NCBI GenBank assembly: GCA_021770005.1
Contig: JAETRV010000001.1
Location: 124,001 to 188,000, forward strand
Length of the DNA: 64,000 nucleotides
Reading direction: 5' to 3'
From: Anaerotruncus sp.
GTDB taxonomy: Bacteria > Bacillota > Clostridia > Oscillospirales > Ruminococcaceae
Shown here: piece after piece, positions 44,695 through 53,801 of the stretch
Position numbering within the stretch: the stretch's first letter is position 1
Layout: each line of letters starts with the position of its first letter
Position numbers and translations under genes: made by a program
Notes under the pieces: model-generated
Database searches by the model: none
Seen by the model: the letters and a program-made list of their open reading frames with translations, nothing else
What the model was told of the DNA's origin: nothing

Positions 44695-45999
44695 ATGGAC
44701 TATCAGGAGGCTTTGGATTACATCCATTCCCACAAACGGTTCCGCGCGAAACCCGGTCTCGAGCGGATGCGGGAACTGCTCGCCCTGCTTGGCAATCCGC
44801 AGGAACAGCTTTCGTGCGTGCATATAGCGGGCACCAACGGCAAAGGCTCGACCGTTGCGATGATTGCAAGCGTCCTGCGGGCAGCGGGCTACAAAACCGG
44901 CATGTATATCTCGCCGTATGTGCTGGAATATCGGGAGCGGATACAGGTAAACGGGGAGATGATCCACAAAGAGGCGCTTGTGCGTCTGGTGGAGCGGATA
45001 CAGCCGTTTGTCGAACAGGTGGGGGAGCTCACCGAGTTTGAACTGAATACCGCGCTCGCGTTCTGTTGGTTCGCTGAACAGGACTGTGACATCGTTGTGC
45101 TGGAAACCGGGTTGGGCGGGCGGCTGGATGCCACTAACGTGATTGAACACCCGCTGCTCTGCGTCATCACCTCGATCGGGCTGGACCATACCGAAATCCT
45201 CGGGGATACCCTCGCGCAGATTGCCGCCGAAAAATGCGGCATCTGCAAACCGGGGGTGCGTACAGTGGTCAGCGCGCGCCAGGACCCAGAGGCGTTTGAG
45301 ATCATCCGCCGCTCGGTTGTGGAACAAAATGGCGCGGTGCTGGTCAGCCCCTCCGACTTCGAGCTGGAACAGACGCTTACGTCCGCCAAAATGGACCTTT
45401 CGGGCAGTGAAATCAGCCTGAACGGGTTGAAACTGCATCTGCCGCTTGTGGGGGAGCACCAGATTCTGAATGTATGGACAGCGTTTGCCGCCTTGCACGA
45501 ACTTTCCCAAAAGGGCTTTCCCAAAGCGGCACAGGCGTCCGCGCTCCGGAATGGGCTGGAATCGGTTCGGTTCCCGGTGCGGATTGAGACGGTTTGTACC
45601 GACCCGCTGACCATCCTCGACGGCGCACATAACCCCCAAGGGGCGCAGACCCTTGCCCATGCACTTGAACTGCTCGGTGAAATCCCGGTCACGGGGGTGA
45701 TGGGGGTGCTCGCCGATAAGGACAGTGCCGGTGCGCTCGATGCCCTTGCGCCGCGGTTCCGGAGGTTGATCTGTGTCACGCCGGACAATCCCCGCGCGCT
45801 CGATGCACACAATCTAGCGGCGCGGGCGGACGCACTGGGATTGCAGTCGTCGGCAGCGCACACACTCGAGGAAGGACTGGCGCTCGCGCAAGCGGTCGCA
45901 AGGTCCGAACGGGGAGCGGTAGTGGTCTGCGGGTCGCTCTATCTGGCGGCGCAGGCGCGCGCAATTTTGGTTGGAGAGGGGTCGGGCAGATGCGGTTGA
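44695..45999 (+). CDS. folC: Folylpolyglutamate synthase / dihydrofolate synthase
   Basis: A 434-residue Mur-ligase-type enzyme adding glutamate to folates. The P-loop is HIAGTNGKGSTVAM near residue 45, the folate-binding and Mg segments follow (YISPYVLEYRERI; ETGLGGRLDATN), and the C-terminal domain contains ILDGAHNPQGA near 305. ATG 44695 has AAAGGGGG upstream. Length is normal. It overlaps spoIIM by 10 nt. Confidence 0.95.
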   Translation: MDYQEALDYIHSHKRFRAKPGLERMRELLALLGNPQEQLSCVHIAGTNGKGSTVAMIASVLRAAGYKTGMYISPYVLEYRERIQVNGEMIHKEALVRLVERIQPFVEQVGELTEFELNTALAFCWFAEQDCDIVVLETGLGGRLDATNVIEHPLLCVITSIGLDHTEILGDTLAQIAAEKCGICKPGVRTVVSARQDPEAFEIIRRSVVEQNGAVLVSPSDFELEQTLTSAKMDLSGSEISLNGLKLHLPLVGEHQILNVWTAFAALHELSQKGFPKAAQASALRNGLESVRFPVRIETVCTDPLTILDGAHNPQGAQTLAHALELLGEIPVTGVMGVLADKDSAGALDALAPRFRRLICVTPDNPRALDAHNLAARADALGLQSSAAHTLEEGLALAQAVARSERGAVVVCGSLYLAAQARAILVGEGSGRCG

Positions 46000-46616
46000 T
46001 CGGTTCTCAGTACCGGGAAACAGGCGAGTTTTTTCGAAAAAAACTTGCGTTCCCGGCGCTTTTCTGTACCTTGTTTTTCTTTGCGGTGGTCTTTTTAAGC
46101 GGTTGGGCGTTCCAACAGAATCAAAACTTGCTCGAACAGGTCACCGAGCAGATTTTTACCCTATTTGAGGGCAAGAACCTCGAGGTTGAGGGGCAGCTCA
46201 GCCCTCTTCTGCTGCTCGCAAACAATCTGATTGCAAGCGCGGAGGGGATGCTGCTTGGGTTAATCCCGTTCCTCTTCCTGCCGCTGGTGACGCTGGCGAT
46301 CAATGCGGCGGTGATCGGCGGACTGGGCGCCTATTCGGTAAACCTGCTCGGCTGGCGTTTTATTCTGGCGGGCATCCTCCCGCATGGGATATTTGAACTG
46401 CCGGCACTCCTGCTTGCGGGCGCAATGGGGGTACGGCTCTGTCTTGAGATGATCCGGCGGGTGCTGCAAAAGCCATGTACCCACACATTTCCCGAGCTGC
46501 TGATGGAGACCGCGCGGTTTTTCTTGTTGGTCGTCACCCCGCTGCTGATCCTTGCGGGCCTGGCAGAGGGATACCTGACCCCGCTTGTGCTCGATCTGGT
46601 GATGGGCGGCATCTAG
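45990..46616 (+). CDS. spoIIM: Stage II sporulation protein M family membrane protein
   Basis: A 208-residue protein with five to six membrane helices of the SpoIIM/DUF95 family. The hallmark GILPHGIFELPALLLAGA is near residue 130. SpoIIM is part of the DMP peptidoglycan machinery that drives engulfment in sporulation; partners SpoIID and SpoIIP are not in the window. It starts inside the end of folC. A non-sporulation DUF95 protein is the alternative. Confidence 0.88.
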   Translation: MRLIGSQYRETGEFFRKKLAFPALFCTLFFFAVVFLSGWAFQQNQNLLEQVTEQIFTLFEGKNLEVEGQLSPLLLLANNLIASAEGMLLGLIPFLFLPLVTLAINAAVIGGLGAYSVNLLGWRFILAGILPHGIFELPALLLAGAMGVRLCLEMIRRVLQKPCTHTFPELLMETARFFLLVVTPLLILAGLAEGYLTPLVLDLVMGGI

Positions 46617-46754
46617 GAGCTGTACCCCGTACGCGAAAGCGGTCTTTTTGCTGCGAATTTACAGGGTTTTTCAGACAATTCATAGTTTATTAAACAAATT
46701 GGAAGCGGATTCGTGTAAACTGGTATCGTTAAGTATCTCGTAATGGAGCACACT

Positions 46755-47633
46755 ATGTTTGGATATGTGAAGCCTTTGAAACCGCAGATGCGGGTTTGTG
46801 AATACGAGACCTACAAGGCAGTTTACTGCGGACTCTGCAAGCAGCTGGGGCGCACATACGGCCCGTTTTCGCGTCTGACCCTCAGTTATGACTTTGCGTT
46901 TCTTGCGCTGCTTCAGATGTCGCTTCAGGAGCAGCCGCAGGCGTTTTCGCTCCGGCGGTGCATGCTGAACCCTCTGAAAAAAGCGCCGTGTTGCGAAGAA
47001 AACGAGTCTTTGAAATTTGCAGGGGGCGCAGCGATGCTGACCCTCTATTTCAAACTGCTCGACAATTATAACGACGGCGGGTTCGGGCAGCGGCTGGTTT
47101 CCCTGCTCTGTAAACCGTTTGTATGGTTTGCCTATCGGAAAGCGGCGGATATCTATCCCGAAACGGCTTCGATCCTTTACGAGACGATCAGCCGGCAGAG
47201 CCTGATTGAAAGTGAGCGGTGCGATAGCGTGGATCAGGCGAGTGAGCCGACCGCCCTCGCCCTTTCAGGACTTTGCGGGCAGCTTTCGGAGGACCCGAGC
47301 TGCAAACGGGTGCTGTTGCGGTTTGGGTATCTGCTGGGGCGGTATGTCTATCTCGCGGATGCACTGGACGACCTGGAGGAAGATGTCCGCCAGGGCAGCT
47401 ATAACGCCTTTCTTTTGCGGGAGCATCTGGACGGGACCCCCTCAGATGAGCAGCTCGCGGTGATCCGGGAAAATGCGAAAGGCTCGTTGTTCCTCACGAT
47501 CGCCGAATTGGAAAAGACCTACGATCTTCTCGATTTGCAGCACTACAAGCCGATCTTGGACAACATTGTCTATTTGGGGCTTCGCGATACCGTTGAACGA
47601 ATCTTGTTACCAAAGGAGACGAAACGCAGATGA
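46755..47633 (+). CDS. DUF5685 family protein
   Basis: A 292-residue protein of a family I know only as DUF5685, frequent in Ruminococcaceae and usually beside a DnaJ gene, as here. The N-terminal YETYKAVYCGLCKQLGRTYG carries a CxxC, and CCEEN follows near 77. Near residue 200-215 is YLADALDDLEEDVRQGSYN, an acidic cluster reminiscent of the DDxxD metal site of isoprenoid synthases; catalytic meaning is speculation. It is mainly helical with one moderately hydrophobic stretch (FVWFAYRKAADIYP). ATG 46755 is used (GGAG upstream). It overlaps the DnaJ gene by 4 nt (ATGA). Confidence 0.8.
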   Translation: MFGYVKPLKPQMRVCEYETYKAVYCGLCKQLGRTYGPFSRLTLSYDFAFLALLQMSLQEQPQAFSLRRCMLNPLKKAPCCEENESLKFAGGAAMLTLYFKLLDNYNDGGFGQRLVSLLCKPFVWFAYRKAADIYPETASILYETISRQSLIESERCDSVDQASEPTALALSGLCGQLSEDPSCKRVLLRFGYLLGRYVYLADALDDLEEDVRQGSYNAFLLREHLDGTPSDEQLAVIRENAKGSLFLTIAELEKTYDLLDLQHYKPILDNIVYLGLRDTVERILLPKETKRR

Positions 47634-48244
47634 CAGATCCTTATAAGGTCTTGGGGGTTTCCCCCACTGCAACGGATGAGCAGGTAAAATCTGCCTACCG
47701 GGAGCTTGCCAAAAAGTACCATCCAGACAACTATGTAAACAATCCGCTCTCCGACCTTGCCGAAGAAAAGATGCAGGAGATCAACCAGGCATATGACGCT
47801 ATTCTTGCCCAGCGCAAGAATGGGCAGAGCGGTTCCTCCTATGGGAGCGGCGGATATACCGGCAGCTATGGCAGTTCCTCCCAGTTTGCGGATATCCGCC
47901 GGATGATCAATGTAGGGCGGCTCGCCGAAGCACAGGAGCTGTTGGATGGTGTTTCGGTTGGCAGCCGGGATGCGGAGTGGTATTTTCTGAAAGGCAGCAT
48001 CTATTATTCCCGCGGGTGGCTGGATGACGCGCTCCAGAGCTTCCAGAAAGCATGTGCGATGAATCCGCAGAACCGGGAGTATGCCGCAGCCTACAATCAG
48101 CTCCTCTGGCAGCGTCAGACCGGGCAGGCTCGTTATGGTCAGGGCGGTTACACGCATATGAATACTGCACAGTGTAGCTGCTGTGACATCTGCGCCGCGC
48201 TCTACTGCGCCAACTGCTGTATGGACTGCGGCGGGTGCTTCTGA
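47630..48244 (+). CDS. DnaJ-domain protein with TPR and Cys-rich tail
   Basis: A 204-residue protein. An N-terminal J domain (1-65) has the HPD motif (KKYHPDNYV) that stimulates Hsp70. A Gly/Ser linker precedes a TPR-like helical pair (DAEWYFLKGSIYYSRGW, then ALQSFQKACAMNP, about 120-165). The last 25 residues hold nine Cys (CSCCDIC, CANCCMDCGGC), suggesting metal binding or membrane-surface thiol chemistry. It lacks the DnaJ zinc-finger domain, so it is not the housekeeping DnaJ. Coupled to DUF5685. Confidence 0.88.
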   Translation: MTDPYKVLGVSPTATDEQVKSAYRELAKKYHPDNYVNNPLSDLAEEKMQEINQAYDAILAQRKNGQSGSSYGSGGYTGSYGSSSQFADIRRMINVGRLAEAQELLDGVSVGSRDAEWYFLKGSIYYSRGWLDDALQSFQKACAMNPQNREYAAAYNQLLWQRQTGQARYGQGGYTHMNTAQCSCCDICAALYCANCCMDCGGCF

Positions 48245-48275
48245 CCTCTATTCCATCCCGCTTTGGAGGCGCGCT

Positions 48276-48812
48276 ATGAAAAAAAGTACACAGGTTGCAA
48301 TCGGTGGCCTTTCCGCCGCCCTCTGCCTGCTGATGCTGTTTATGACTGGACTGGTTCCGTTTTCCTCCTATGTGTTCCCTGCGTTTGCAGGGATTGTCCT
48401 GATCGCCGTTTCAGAGGAAAACGGCGTTAAAACCGCACTGATGGTGTATCTCGCAGTTTCTCTGCTTTCGCTTTTTTTGATCCCGGATCAGGAGGCTAAG
48501 CTGCTGTTTATCCTTCTGTTGGGCTATTACCCGATGCTCCGCCCGGCGTTCGAACGGCTTTTGTGTCCGTTCGCCTATCTGGCAAAGCTCGTTCTTTTTA
48601 ATCTGGTGCTTGTCGCATTTTATTATATCTGCCTCTATGTGTTTGGCATCCCGGACCTTCTTGACGGCTGGGGCAGTTTTGGGCAGTACGCCACTTATGT
48701 GGTTCTGGGGATGGCGAACCTCACCTTTTTGATGTACGATTCCATGCTCACCCAGGTGCTGCGGTTCTATGTGGAGTGGTTCCGGCCCAAAATCCTACGC
48801 AAAATTTTTTAA
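48276..48812 (+). CDS. Multi-pass membrane protein of unknown function
   Basis: A 178-residue protein with about five hydrophobic segments (GGLSAALCLLMLFMTGL, YVFPAFAGIVLIAV, LMVYLAVSLLSLFLI, LVLFNLVLVAFYYICLYVF and one near the C-terminus). The small size and helix spacing recall substrate-binding subunits of ECF transporters, but I see no diagnostic motif. ATG 48276 has GGAGG upstream. It follows the DnaJ gene by about 30 nt and probably belongs to the same transcript. Confidence 0.7.
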   Translation: MKKSTQVAIGGLSAALCLLMLFMTGLVPFSSYVFPAFAGIVLIAVSEENGVKTALMVYLAVSLLSLFLIPDQEAKLLFILLLGYYPMLRPAFERLLCPFAYLAKLVLFNLVLVAFYYICLYVFGIPDLLDGWGSFGQYATYVVLGMANLTFLMYDSMLTQVLRFYVEWFRPKILRKIF

Positions 48813-48826
48813 GGCAGGTGTTTTTT

Positions 48827-49363
48827 ATGTCGGTCAAATACCGATCCCGTTCCCGCACAAATCTGCTCCTCGTTTTGACGCTTTCGCTGTTCTGTATCTT
48901 ATTGATCGGATTCGGCGTCTTTCTTTTTTTCAGAGGGGGAATCGGTGGAAACGAAATCCAGCGCATCTATCAGGTGGAAGGGCTGGACCCTGCCGCCAAA
49001 ACCGGCAAACTTCCCGGCTCGGAAACTGTGAGACAGGCATCCAGCGAAACCGATTTCGTTTATCAGATCAATACCGCCCCATCTTTCACCAAAAACGGGA
49101 AAGATGGGGAACTGTGCATCGGAAATCCAGCGGTCAATCAGTATCTGATGGTGGTTGAAATCCGGCTGGACGGTTCCGAATCGGTCTGTTACCAGTCCCA
49201 GTTTATCGCGCCAAACCAGTACATAGAAAAATCTTCTCTCAAGCTGATTCCCGGTTCCCCAGGCGTCTATCCTGCAACCGCTTATATCAATGCGGTTGAT
49301 CCGCAGACGCTTGATTTGGTCGGGACACTTGAGACACCGGTCACAGTTACCATTCAGGAATAA
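48827..49363 (+). CDS. Secreted or membrane-anchored protein of unknown function
   Basis: A 178-residue protein with a basic N-terminus and one membrane anchor (LLLVLTLSLFCILLIGFGVF, about 12-31) leaving an outside domain of about 140 residues. The domain looks beta-rich (YLMVVEIRLDGSESV, YQSQFIAPNQYIEKSSL, TLETPVTVTIQE) with one Cys pair. I do not recognise the family. ATG 48827 has AAGGCAGG upstream. It ends the cluster at a terminator. Confidence 0.7.
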   Translation: MSVKYRSRSRTNLLLVLTLSLFCILLIGFGVFLFFRGGIGGNEIQRIYQVEGLDPAAKTGKLPGSETVRQASSETDFVYQINTAPSFTKNGKDGELCIGNPAVNQYLMVVEIRLDGSESVCYQSQFIAPNQYIEKSSLKLIPGSPGVYPATAYINAVDPQTLDLVGTLETPVTVTIQE

Positions 49364-49400
49364 AATGTTCCGCGCCCGTTAAGGACGCGGAACATTTTTT
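49362..49400 (+). terminator. Terminator after the DUF5685-DnaJ cluster
   Basis: AAAATGTTCCGCG (49362-49374) pairs with CGCGGAACATTTT (49386-49398), followed by further T. Confidence 0.9.
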
Positions 49401-49456
49401 ATAATCTGTTGCAAAAATCCCCCTCTTGTGCCGTAGCGGCGTGCAGACCCTAAACC

Positions 49457-49514
49457 CAAAGTTTCGTCCACCTTTTCAAAGGTGGCGGGGTCGAGGGGCA
49501 GAGCCCCCGTTGCC
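49457..49514 (+). repeat. Dispersed intergenic repeat, copy C, overlapping the yitT-type gene end
   Basis: Contains CAAAGTTTCGTCCACC, CTTTTCAAAGG, TGGCGGGGTCGAGGGG and CAGAGCCCCCGTTGCC. CCACCTTT pairs with AAAGGTGG. It matches copies A and B. Read on the minus strand it supplies the last twelve or so codons and the stop of the membrane protein gene ending at 49476. Confidence 0.75.
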
Positions 49515-50111
49515 ATATGTGTGGATTTTTCCGATCACATAGGAAGAAATGGTAACGGTTACAAGCGAGTAGGCGATCCGGCCCAGCGGGATGTAGCTCA
49601 AAGAAAGAGCAAGGACGGTGAGATCGGTGGAGAGGTAGGCGCGGGAAATTGGCATCTTCGTGAGATGGGAGATCACCAACGCAAGTGCATCGTCCCCACC
49701 AGATGCGCCGCCCCTACGCACCACCAGTCCAACCCCCAGACCGACAAACAGCCCTCCGACCACCGCAGCGAGCAGCGGATTTCCAGAGAGATCAGGGAGA
49801 AGCGGCGGGAACCGCTCATAAAATGCGTAAGAAATTGCAAAACTACAACTTGCAACGAGCGCATACCGGGCGAACGAAGCGCCCAGAAATCGGAACGCAA
49901 GCAGGTAGCAGCTCACATCCATCAAAAAGCCGCTGACAGATGGGGAAACACCAAACCAGTGGTGGAGCAACAGGGTCATCCCCAGCACACCGCCTTCGGT
50001 AATCCCACTCTGACTGTGTACGTTATAGAGTCCAAACGCGAGAATAGATGCGCCAAGCACCAGCGGGCCATAGCAACGCAAAAAGCGGAGCCCCTCATTT
50101 GGGGAACGCAT
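49476..50111 (-). CDS. YitT/YczE-type integral membrane protein
   Basis: A 211-residue protein with about five to six helices of the YitT (DUF161) group: GASILAFGLYNVHSQSGI near the start and GGASGGDDALALVISH near 135 are family-like. The soluble DUF2179 domain found in longer YitT proteins is missing, so it is a short form. The last residues (GNGGSAPRPRHL) are encoded by a dispersed repeat and probably are not original. Start ATG 50111 has AAGGAG upstream on the minus strand. Role unknown, possibly transport. Confidence 0.8.
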   Translation of the reverse strand: MRSPNEGLRFLRCYGPLVLGASILAFGLYNVHSQSGITEGGVLGMTLLLHHWFGVSPSVSGFLMDVSCYLLAFRFLGASFARYALVASCSFAISYAFYERFPPLLPDLSGNPLLAAVVGGLFVGLGVGLVVRRGGASGGDDALALVISHLTKMPISRAYLSTDLTVLALSLSYIPLGRIAYSLVTVTISSYVIGKIHTYGNGGSAPRPRHL

Positions 50112-50163
50112 GATAACAACTCCTTTTTGGTTTTCCTAAATTCAGCAATTCAGTTGCAACTAT

Positions 50164-51114
50164 TTAATAAAGCAGGGATTCAAGCGCAGACTGCCCATTG
50201 AGCTCCTTTTTGAAAGACCGCTGCTCTCCTTGGGTAATGATGTCCTCAGGCCGCACCGTTCCCAGAAGCAAGGGGGAGGAGGGGTCGTGCAATTTGAAGT
50301 TTTCAAAGGCTTTCCAGGGTGTTTTGTTGGCATAACAATATTTGCAGCCGTTCATACAGGTATCATAGGCGCCAATATCCCGGCTTTCGATACAATGACA
50401 ACCCTGACGCATACCCCTGTGCTTCAGATTTTTGAACACAATTCCATTGGCTTTTCCGAGGATATCCAACGTCGTACAGCCTGAAGAACCGATGCCATAG
50501 CGGGTAAAATCCCCGTTGGTTCCACAGGTCTGGATGGTAATCCCATATTTTCCTGCGATTTCTCCAAGCCCTTGGGCCAGGGTATCGATATCCTGCATGG
50601 ACAATGGAATCAATTCGGGCATATTGCTTTCCAGCTTTTTATACATCTCCACAAAACTGAAGATGCATCGGTCAATGTAAGGGGCCAGTTTCTCAGACAT
50701 CCGCTCAAAGGTTTCCAGATGGCGCTGGATGGTATAGTCCTTTGTTAACAGGACAGGGTCATACCGCCAGGAAACCCGATTGGAGCCGGCCAGCTTGGAT
50801 AGCTCGACCAGTGTTTCCATACTCTCGTCAATCGAGGGGACGCCCGGCTCGATGTCCTTGCCGTAGGCGGTGATGGTGTAGTGAAAATAAGTGTTGAAAC
50901 GGTCGGTAATCTCGTGGAGCCGGGGCAGAATAGGCTTGTAGTTCTTAGAGCAAAACGCCACGCAATCTACCTTGTCTGGGGTTAGTTCATAGCGGCTGAC
51001 TTTGTTCGGGAACAGTGGATTACGGGTCAGCACATAGCCTTCTTCAAAGCGGCGCAGCAGCCATTCGGTGTAATATTGAACGGTATCTGTCCGCCCGCCA
51101 GTGTTGATAATCAT
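50164..51114 (-). CDS. DUF1848 family protein with C-terminal Cys motif
   Basis: A 316-residue protein of the DUF1848 family. MIINTGGRTDTVQYYTEWL at the start, VSWRYDPVLLTKDYT near 120 and the C-terminal CMNGCKYCYANK (CxxxCxxC) near 272 are typical. The Cys motif suggests an iron-sulfur cluster of radical SAM type, placed at the C-terminus; the reaction is unknown. ATG 51114 has GAGGGA upstream; a longer frame from 51198 has no ribosome site. It is read from its own promoter (51240-51269). Confidence 0.85.
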   Translation of the reverse strand: MIINTGGRTDTVQYYTEWLLRRFEEGYVLTRNPLFPNKVSRYELTPDKVDCVAFCSKNYKPILPRLHEITDRFNTYFHYTITAYGKDIEPGVPSIDESMETLVELSKLAGSNRVSWRYDPVLLTKDYTIQRHLETFERMSEKLAPYIDRCIFSFVEMYKKLESNMPELIPLSMQDIDTLAQGLGEIAGKYGITIQTCGTNGDFTRYGIGSSGCTTLDILGKANGIVFKNLKHRGMRQGCHCIESRDIGAYDTCMNGCKYCYANKTPWKAFENFKLHDPSSPLLLGTVRPEDIITQGEQRSFKKELNGQSALESLLY

Positions 51115-51239
51115 TGTAGTCCCTCGCTTTTGATACATTCTGTATTTTTTCAATATGTAATCTTCTGATAAGCAAACGGCTGTATGCTGTTGCCACATGG
51201 GATGGGAACGGGTAGCCGCCCGCAGATCATTCTGACCGT

Positions 51240-51269
51240 ATTATACCACAAGGTGAGGAATACTGCCAC
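51240..51269 (-). promoter_or_regulatory. Promoter of the DUF1848 gene
   Basis: On the minus strand GTGGCA (51264-51269) and TATAAT (51240-51245) are 18 bp apart. Confidence 0.6.
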
Positions 51270-51404
51270 CCGGTTGCTCTGGTCAGGAGATGTGCCTGTT
51301 TTTCGGCATTTGGATTTTCCGGGTGATAGATTCTTTCGCGGTATCGCAAGCCTGTTACGTTTCAACACCGGATATATGGATAGGGGTTCTCCTCCAAAAT
51401 TTGA

Positions 51405-51433
51405 TTGACTTTTTTAGCAGTTTCACCTATAAT
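51405..51433 (+). promoter_or_regulatory. Sigma-A promoter of secDF
   Basis: TTGACT (51405-51410) and TATAAT (51428-51433) with a 17 bp spacer. Confidence 0.85.
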
Positions 51434-51503
51434 AAAAAAAGTGCCGTATTGCGGCGATTGGCGCGCCCACAGCCGTGAGCGCGGTACAAGGAGGATTAAG
51501 CAG

Positions 51504-52871
51504 ATGAAAAAAGTTGGCAAGCCGATGTTTTTCGTGGTTGTCGCGGTGATCGTCCTGCTTACAGCGATGTCATTCCTGGGGCTTTCCTATAGCTATGGGG
51601 ATAACAAAACCACGTTCATTAAGGGCGCTGGTGATATACGCTGGGGCATCGACATCCGGGGCGGCGTGGATGTGACCTTCAGCCCGCCGGATGGTTATGA
51701 CGCGACCGACGATGAAATGGCTGCCGCGGAATCTATTATCAAGGTGCGTCTGGTTTCGCAGAACATCACCGATTCCGAGGTTTATACCGATTATAATAAG
51801 GATCGTATCATTGTCCGGTTTCCCTGGAAGGAAGGGGAGAGCGATTTCAACCCCGAAACTGCGGTGAAGGAGTTGGGGGAAACTGCGCTTTTGACCTTCC
51901 GGGAGAATACCAACGGGCCGGTGATCCTCGAGGGCAAAGATGTTGAAAAGGCCGAGGCGGGGATCAATCCGGAGAATAATGAATATATCGTATCGCTCAA
52001 GCTGACCAGCGAGGGCGCAAAGCTGTTTGCAGACGCGACCGGACGCCTGATAGGCCAGAAAATTTCGATCTGGATGGACGATACCATGATCTCCGCGCCG
52101 AACGTCAACCAGCAGATTCCGAACGGGGAAGCGATCATCTCAGGCGGCTCCGGTCAGTATGCGTTTACTGCGGAGGAAGCCAAGTCGCTTGCGGACAAGA
52201 TTAACGGTGGTGCGCTTCCGTTTAAGCTTGAAACTGAGAACTTCTCTTCGATTTCCCCGACGCTTGGCATGGGTGCGCGTGACGCAATGGTCATGGCGGG
52301 GGCGGTTGCGTTCGCTCTGGTTTCGCTCTATATCATCGCCCTCTACCGCCTGCCGGGCGTGGTGGCCTGCATTGCGCTTGTGGGACAAGTTGCGGGTTCG
52401 GTCGCCTGCATTTCCGGCTTCTTTGGGAATGCCCCTTCGTTTACCCTGACGCTGCCTGGTATTGCGGGCATCATCCTCTCGATCGGCATGGGCGTAGATG
52501 CAAACGTCATCACTTCGGAGCGCATCAAAGAGGAGCTGAAAAACGGTAGGACCCTCGAAGGCGCGATTGATTCGGGCTTCCAGCGCACCTTCGCGGCAAT
52601 CTTCGACGGCAACATCACGATGGTGCTGGTTGCCGCGGTGCTGATGGGTGCATTCGGCCCGCCGAACAGCATCCTGGGCAACCTGTTCAGCCCGATCTTC
52701 CGCTGGTTTGGGCCTTCCGCAACCGGCGCAATCTATTCGTTTGGCTATACCCTGATTGTCGGCGTCATCTTCAACTTCCTGATGGGAGTTACGGCTTCCC
52801 GTCTGATGTTGAAGTCAATCTCAAAATATAAAGCCTTCCGGAAACCCTGGCTGTTTGGAGGTGAGAAGTGA
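51504..52871 (+). CDS. secD: Protein translocase subunit SecD
   Basis: A 455-residue RND-type membrane protein that, with SecF, uses the proton motive force to help pull proteins through SecYEG. One N-terminal helix, then the P1 domain with DIRGGVDVTF near 50, and a five-helix C-terminal bundle with LSIGMGVDANVI near 325 and SGFQRTFAAIFDGN near 355. It is a short SecD, as in other Clostridia, with a reduced periplasmic head. ATG 51504 has AAGGAGG upstream. It overlaps secF. Confidence 0.95.
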   Translation: MKKVGKPMFFVVVAVIVLLTAMSFLGLSYSYGDNKTTFIKGAGDIRWGIDIRGGVDVTFSPPDGYDATDDEMAAAESIIKVRLVSQNITDSEVYTDYNKDRIIVRFPWKEGESDFNPETAVKELGETALLTFRENTNGPVILEGKDVEKAEAGINPENNEYIVSLKLTSEGAKLFADATGRLIGQKISIWMDDTMISAPNVNQQIPNGEAIISGGSGQYAFTAEEAKSLADKINGGALPFKLETENFSSISPTLGMGARDAMVMAGAVAFALVSLYIIALYRLPGVVACIALVGQVAGSVACISGFFGNAPSFTLTLPGIAGIILSIGMGVDANVITSERIKEELKNGRTLEGAIDSGFQRTFAAIFDGNITMVLVAAVLMGAFGPPNSILGNLFSPIFRWFGPSATGAIYSFGYTLIVGVIFNFLMGVTASRLMLKSISKYKAFRKPWLFGGEK

Positions 52872-53794
52872 TGCGTGATATTGTAGGACGCAGAAAGCTC
52901 TGGTTTACGATTCCCTGTGTCGTGTTGGTGGTTACGCTGATCGTCTCTCTGGTGTTCGGCGTGGAGCTGGACATCAATTTCCGGGGCGGTTCGCTGGTGA
53001 CCTATTCGTTTGAAGGGACGCTGGACAAGGGGCAGTTTGAGGAAACGATCCAGCAGGCTTTTGGCCAGCAGATTTCGGTGCAGGAGCAGCAGGACGTTGT
53101 GACCGGGCGGACCAACTATGTTGCGAACCTTTCGGTGAAAGAAGGGATCAGCCCTGACCAACAGATCGCAATTACCTCTGCGCTTCAGGAGCGTTTCCCG
53201 GACAACCGGGTTAAGGTCGTCTCGACCAGCAATGTTGACCCGGCGATCGGGCGGGACTTCTTTGTAAAGTCGATGGTGGCGGTCGCCGCTGCCGCTATCC
53301 TGATGATCCTGTATATCGCTTACCGGTTCCGCAGGATGGGTGGATGGTCAGCCGGCGTATTTTCGGTGGTCGCTCTGCTCCATGATGTGATGTACGTGTT
53401 TGCCGCGTTTGTGCTCTTCCGATTTCCAATCGGGGATAGCTTTATCGCAGTGGCCTTGACCATTTTGGGGTATTCGATCAATGCGACAATCGTAATTTAT
53501 GACCGAATCCGTGAGAACAAGCGGCTGCTCGGAAATAAAGTGACGGTTGATGAGGTGGTCAATGTCTCGATCAACCAGAGCCTGACGCGCTCGATCAATA
53601 CGACCGTTTCGACTGTGATCGCAATGGGGACTGTCTGTATCATTTCGGTGATCTATCATGTGGAGTCGATCCTTGTTTTCTCGCTCCCCATGCTGATCGG
53701 CATGGTGGCGGGCGCCTATTCGTCGGTTTGCCTGGCGGGTCCCCTCTGGGCGTCCTGGCAGAACCATAAAGCGGCGCAGAACAAACAGAGATGA
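52871..53794 (+). CDS. secF: Protein translocase subunit SecF
   Basis: A 307-residue partner of SecD. DINFRGGSLVTYSF near 37, the loop region, and the helix block VALTILGYSINATIVIYDRIREN near 200 (given in part) are diagnostic, as is SLTRSINTTVSTV. ATG 52871 shares its first base with the secD stop and has GGAGGTGAG upstream; GTG 52868 is an alternative. A terminator follows. Confidence 0.95.
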   Translation: MRDIVGRRKLWFTIPCVVLVVTLIVSLVFGVELDINFRGGSLVTYSFEGTLDKGQFEETIQQAFGQQISVQEQQDVVTGRTNYVANLSVKEGISPDQQIAITSALQERFPDNRVKVVSTSNVDPAIGRDFFVKSMVAVAAAAILMILYIAYRFRRMGGWSAGVFSVVALLHDVMYVFAAFVLFRFPIGDSFIAVALTILGYSINATIVIYDRIRENKRLLGNKVTVDEVVNVSINQSLTRSINTTVSTVIAMGTVCIISVIYHVESILVFSLPMLIGMVAGAYSSVCLAGPLWASWQNHKAAQNKQR

Positions 53795-53801
53795 ACCCGT
53801 G

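Larger units (their letters stand above)
51115..51503. other. 389 nt divergent region between DUF1848 and secD
   Basis: It contains a minus-strand promoter at 51240-51269, a plus-strand secD promoter at 51405-51433, and leaders of about 120 nt and 65 nt. I see nothing else in it: no hairpin with a T run, no repeat copy and no credible small gene. Confidence 0.7.
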
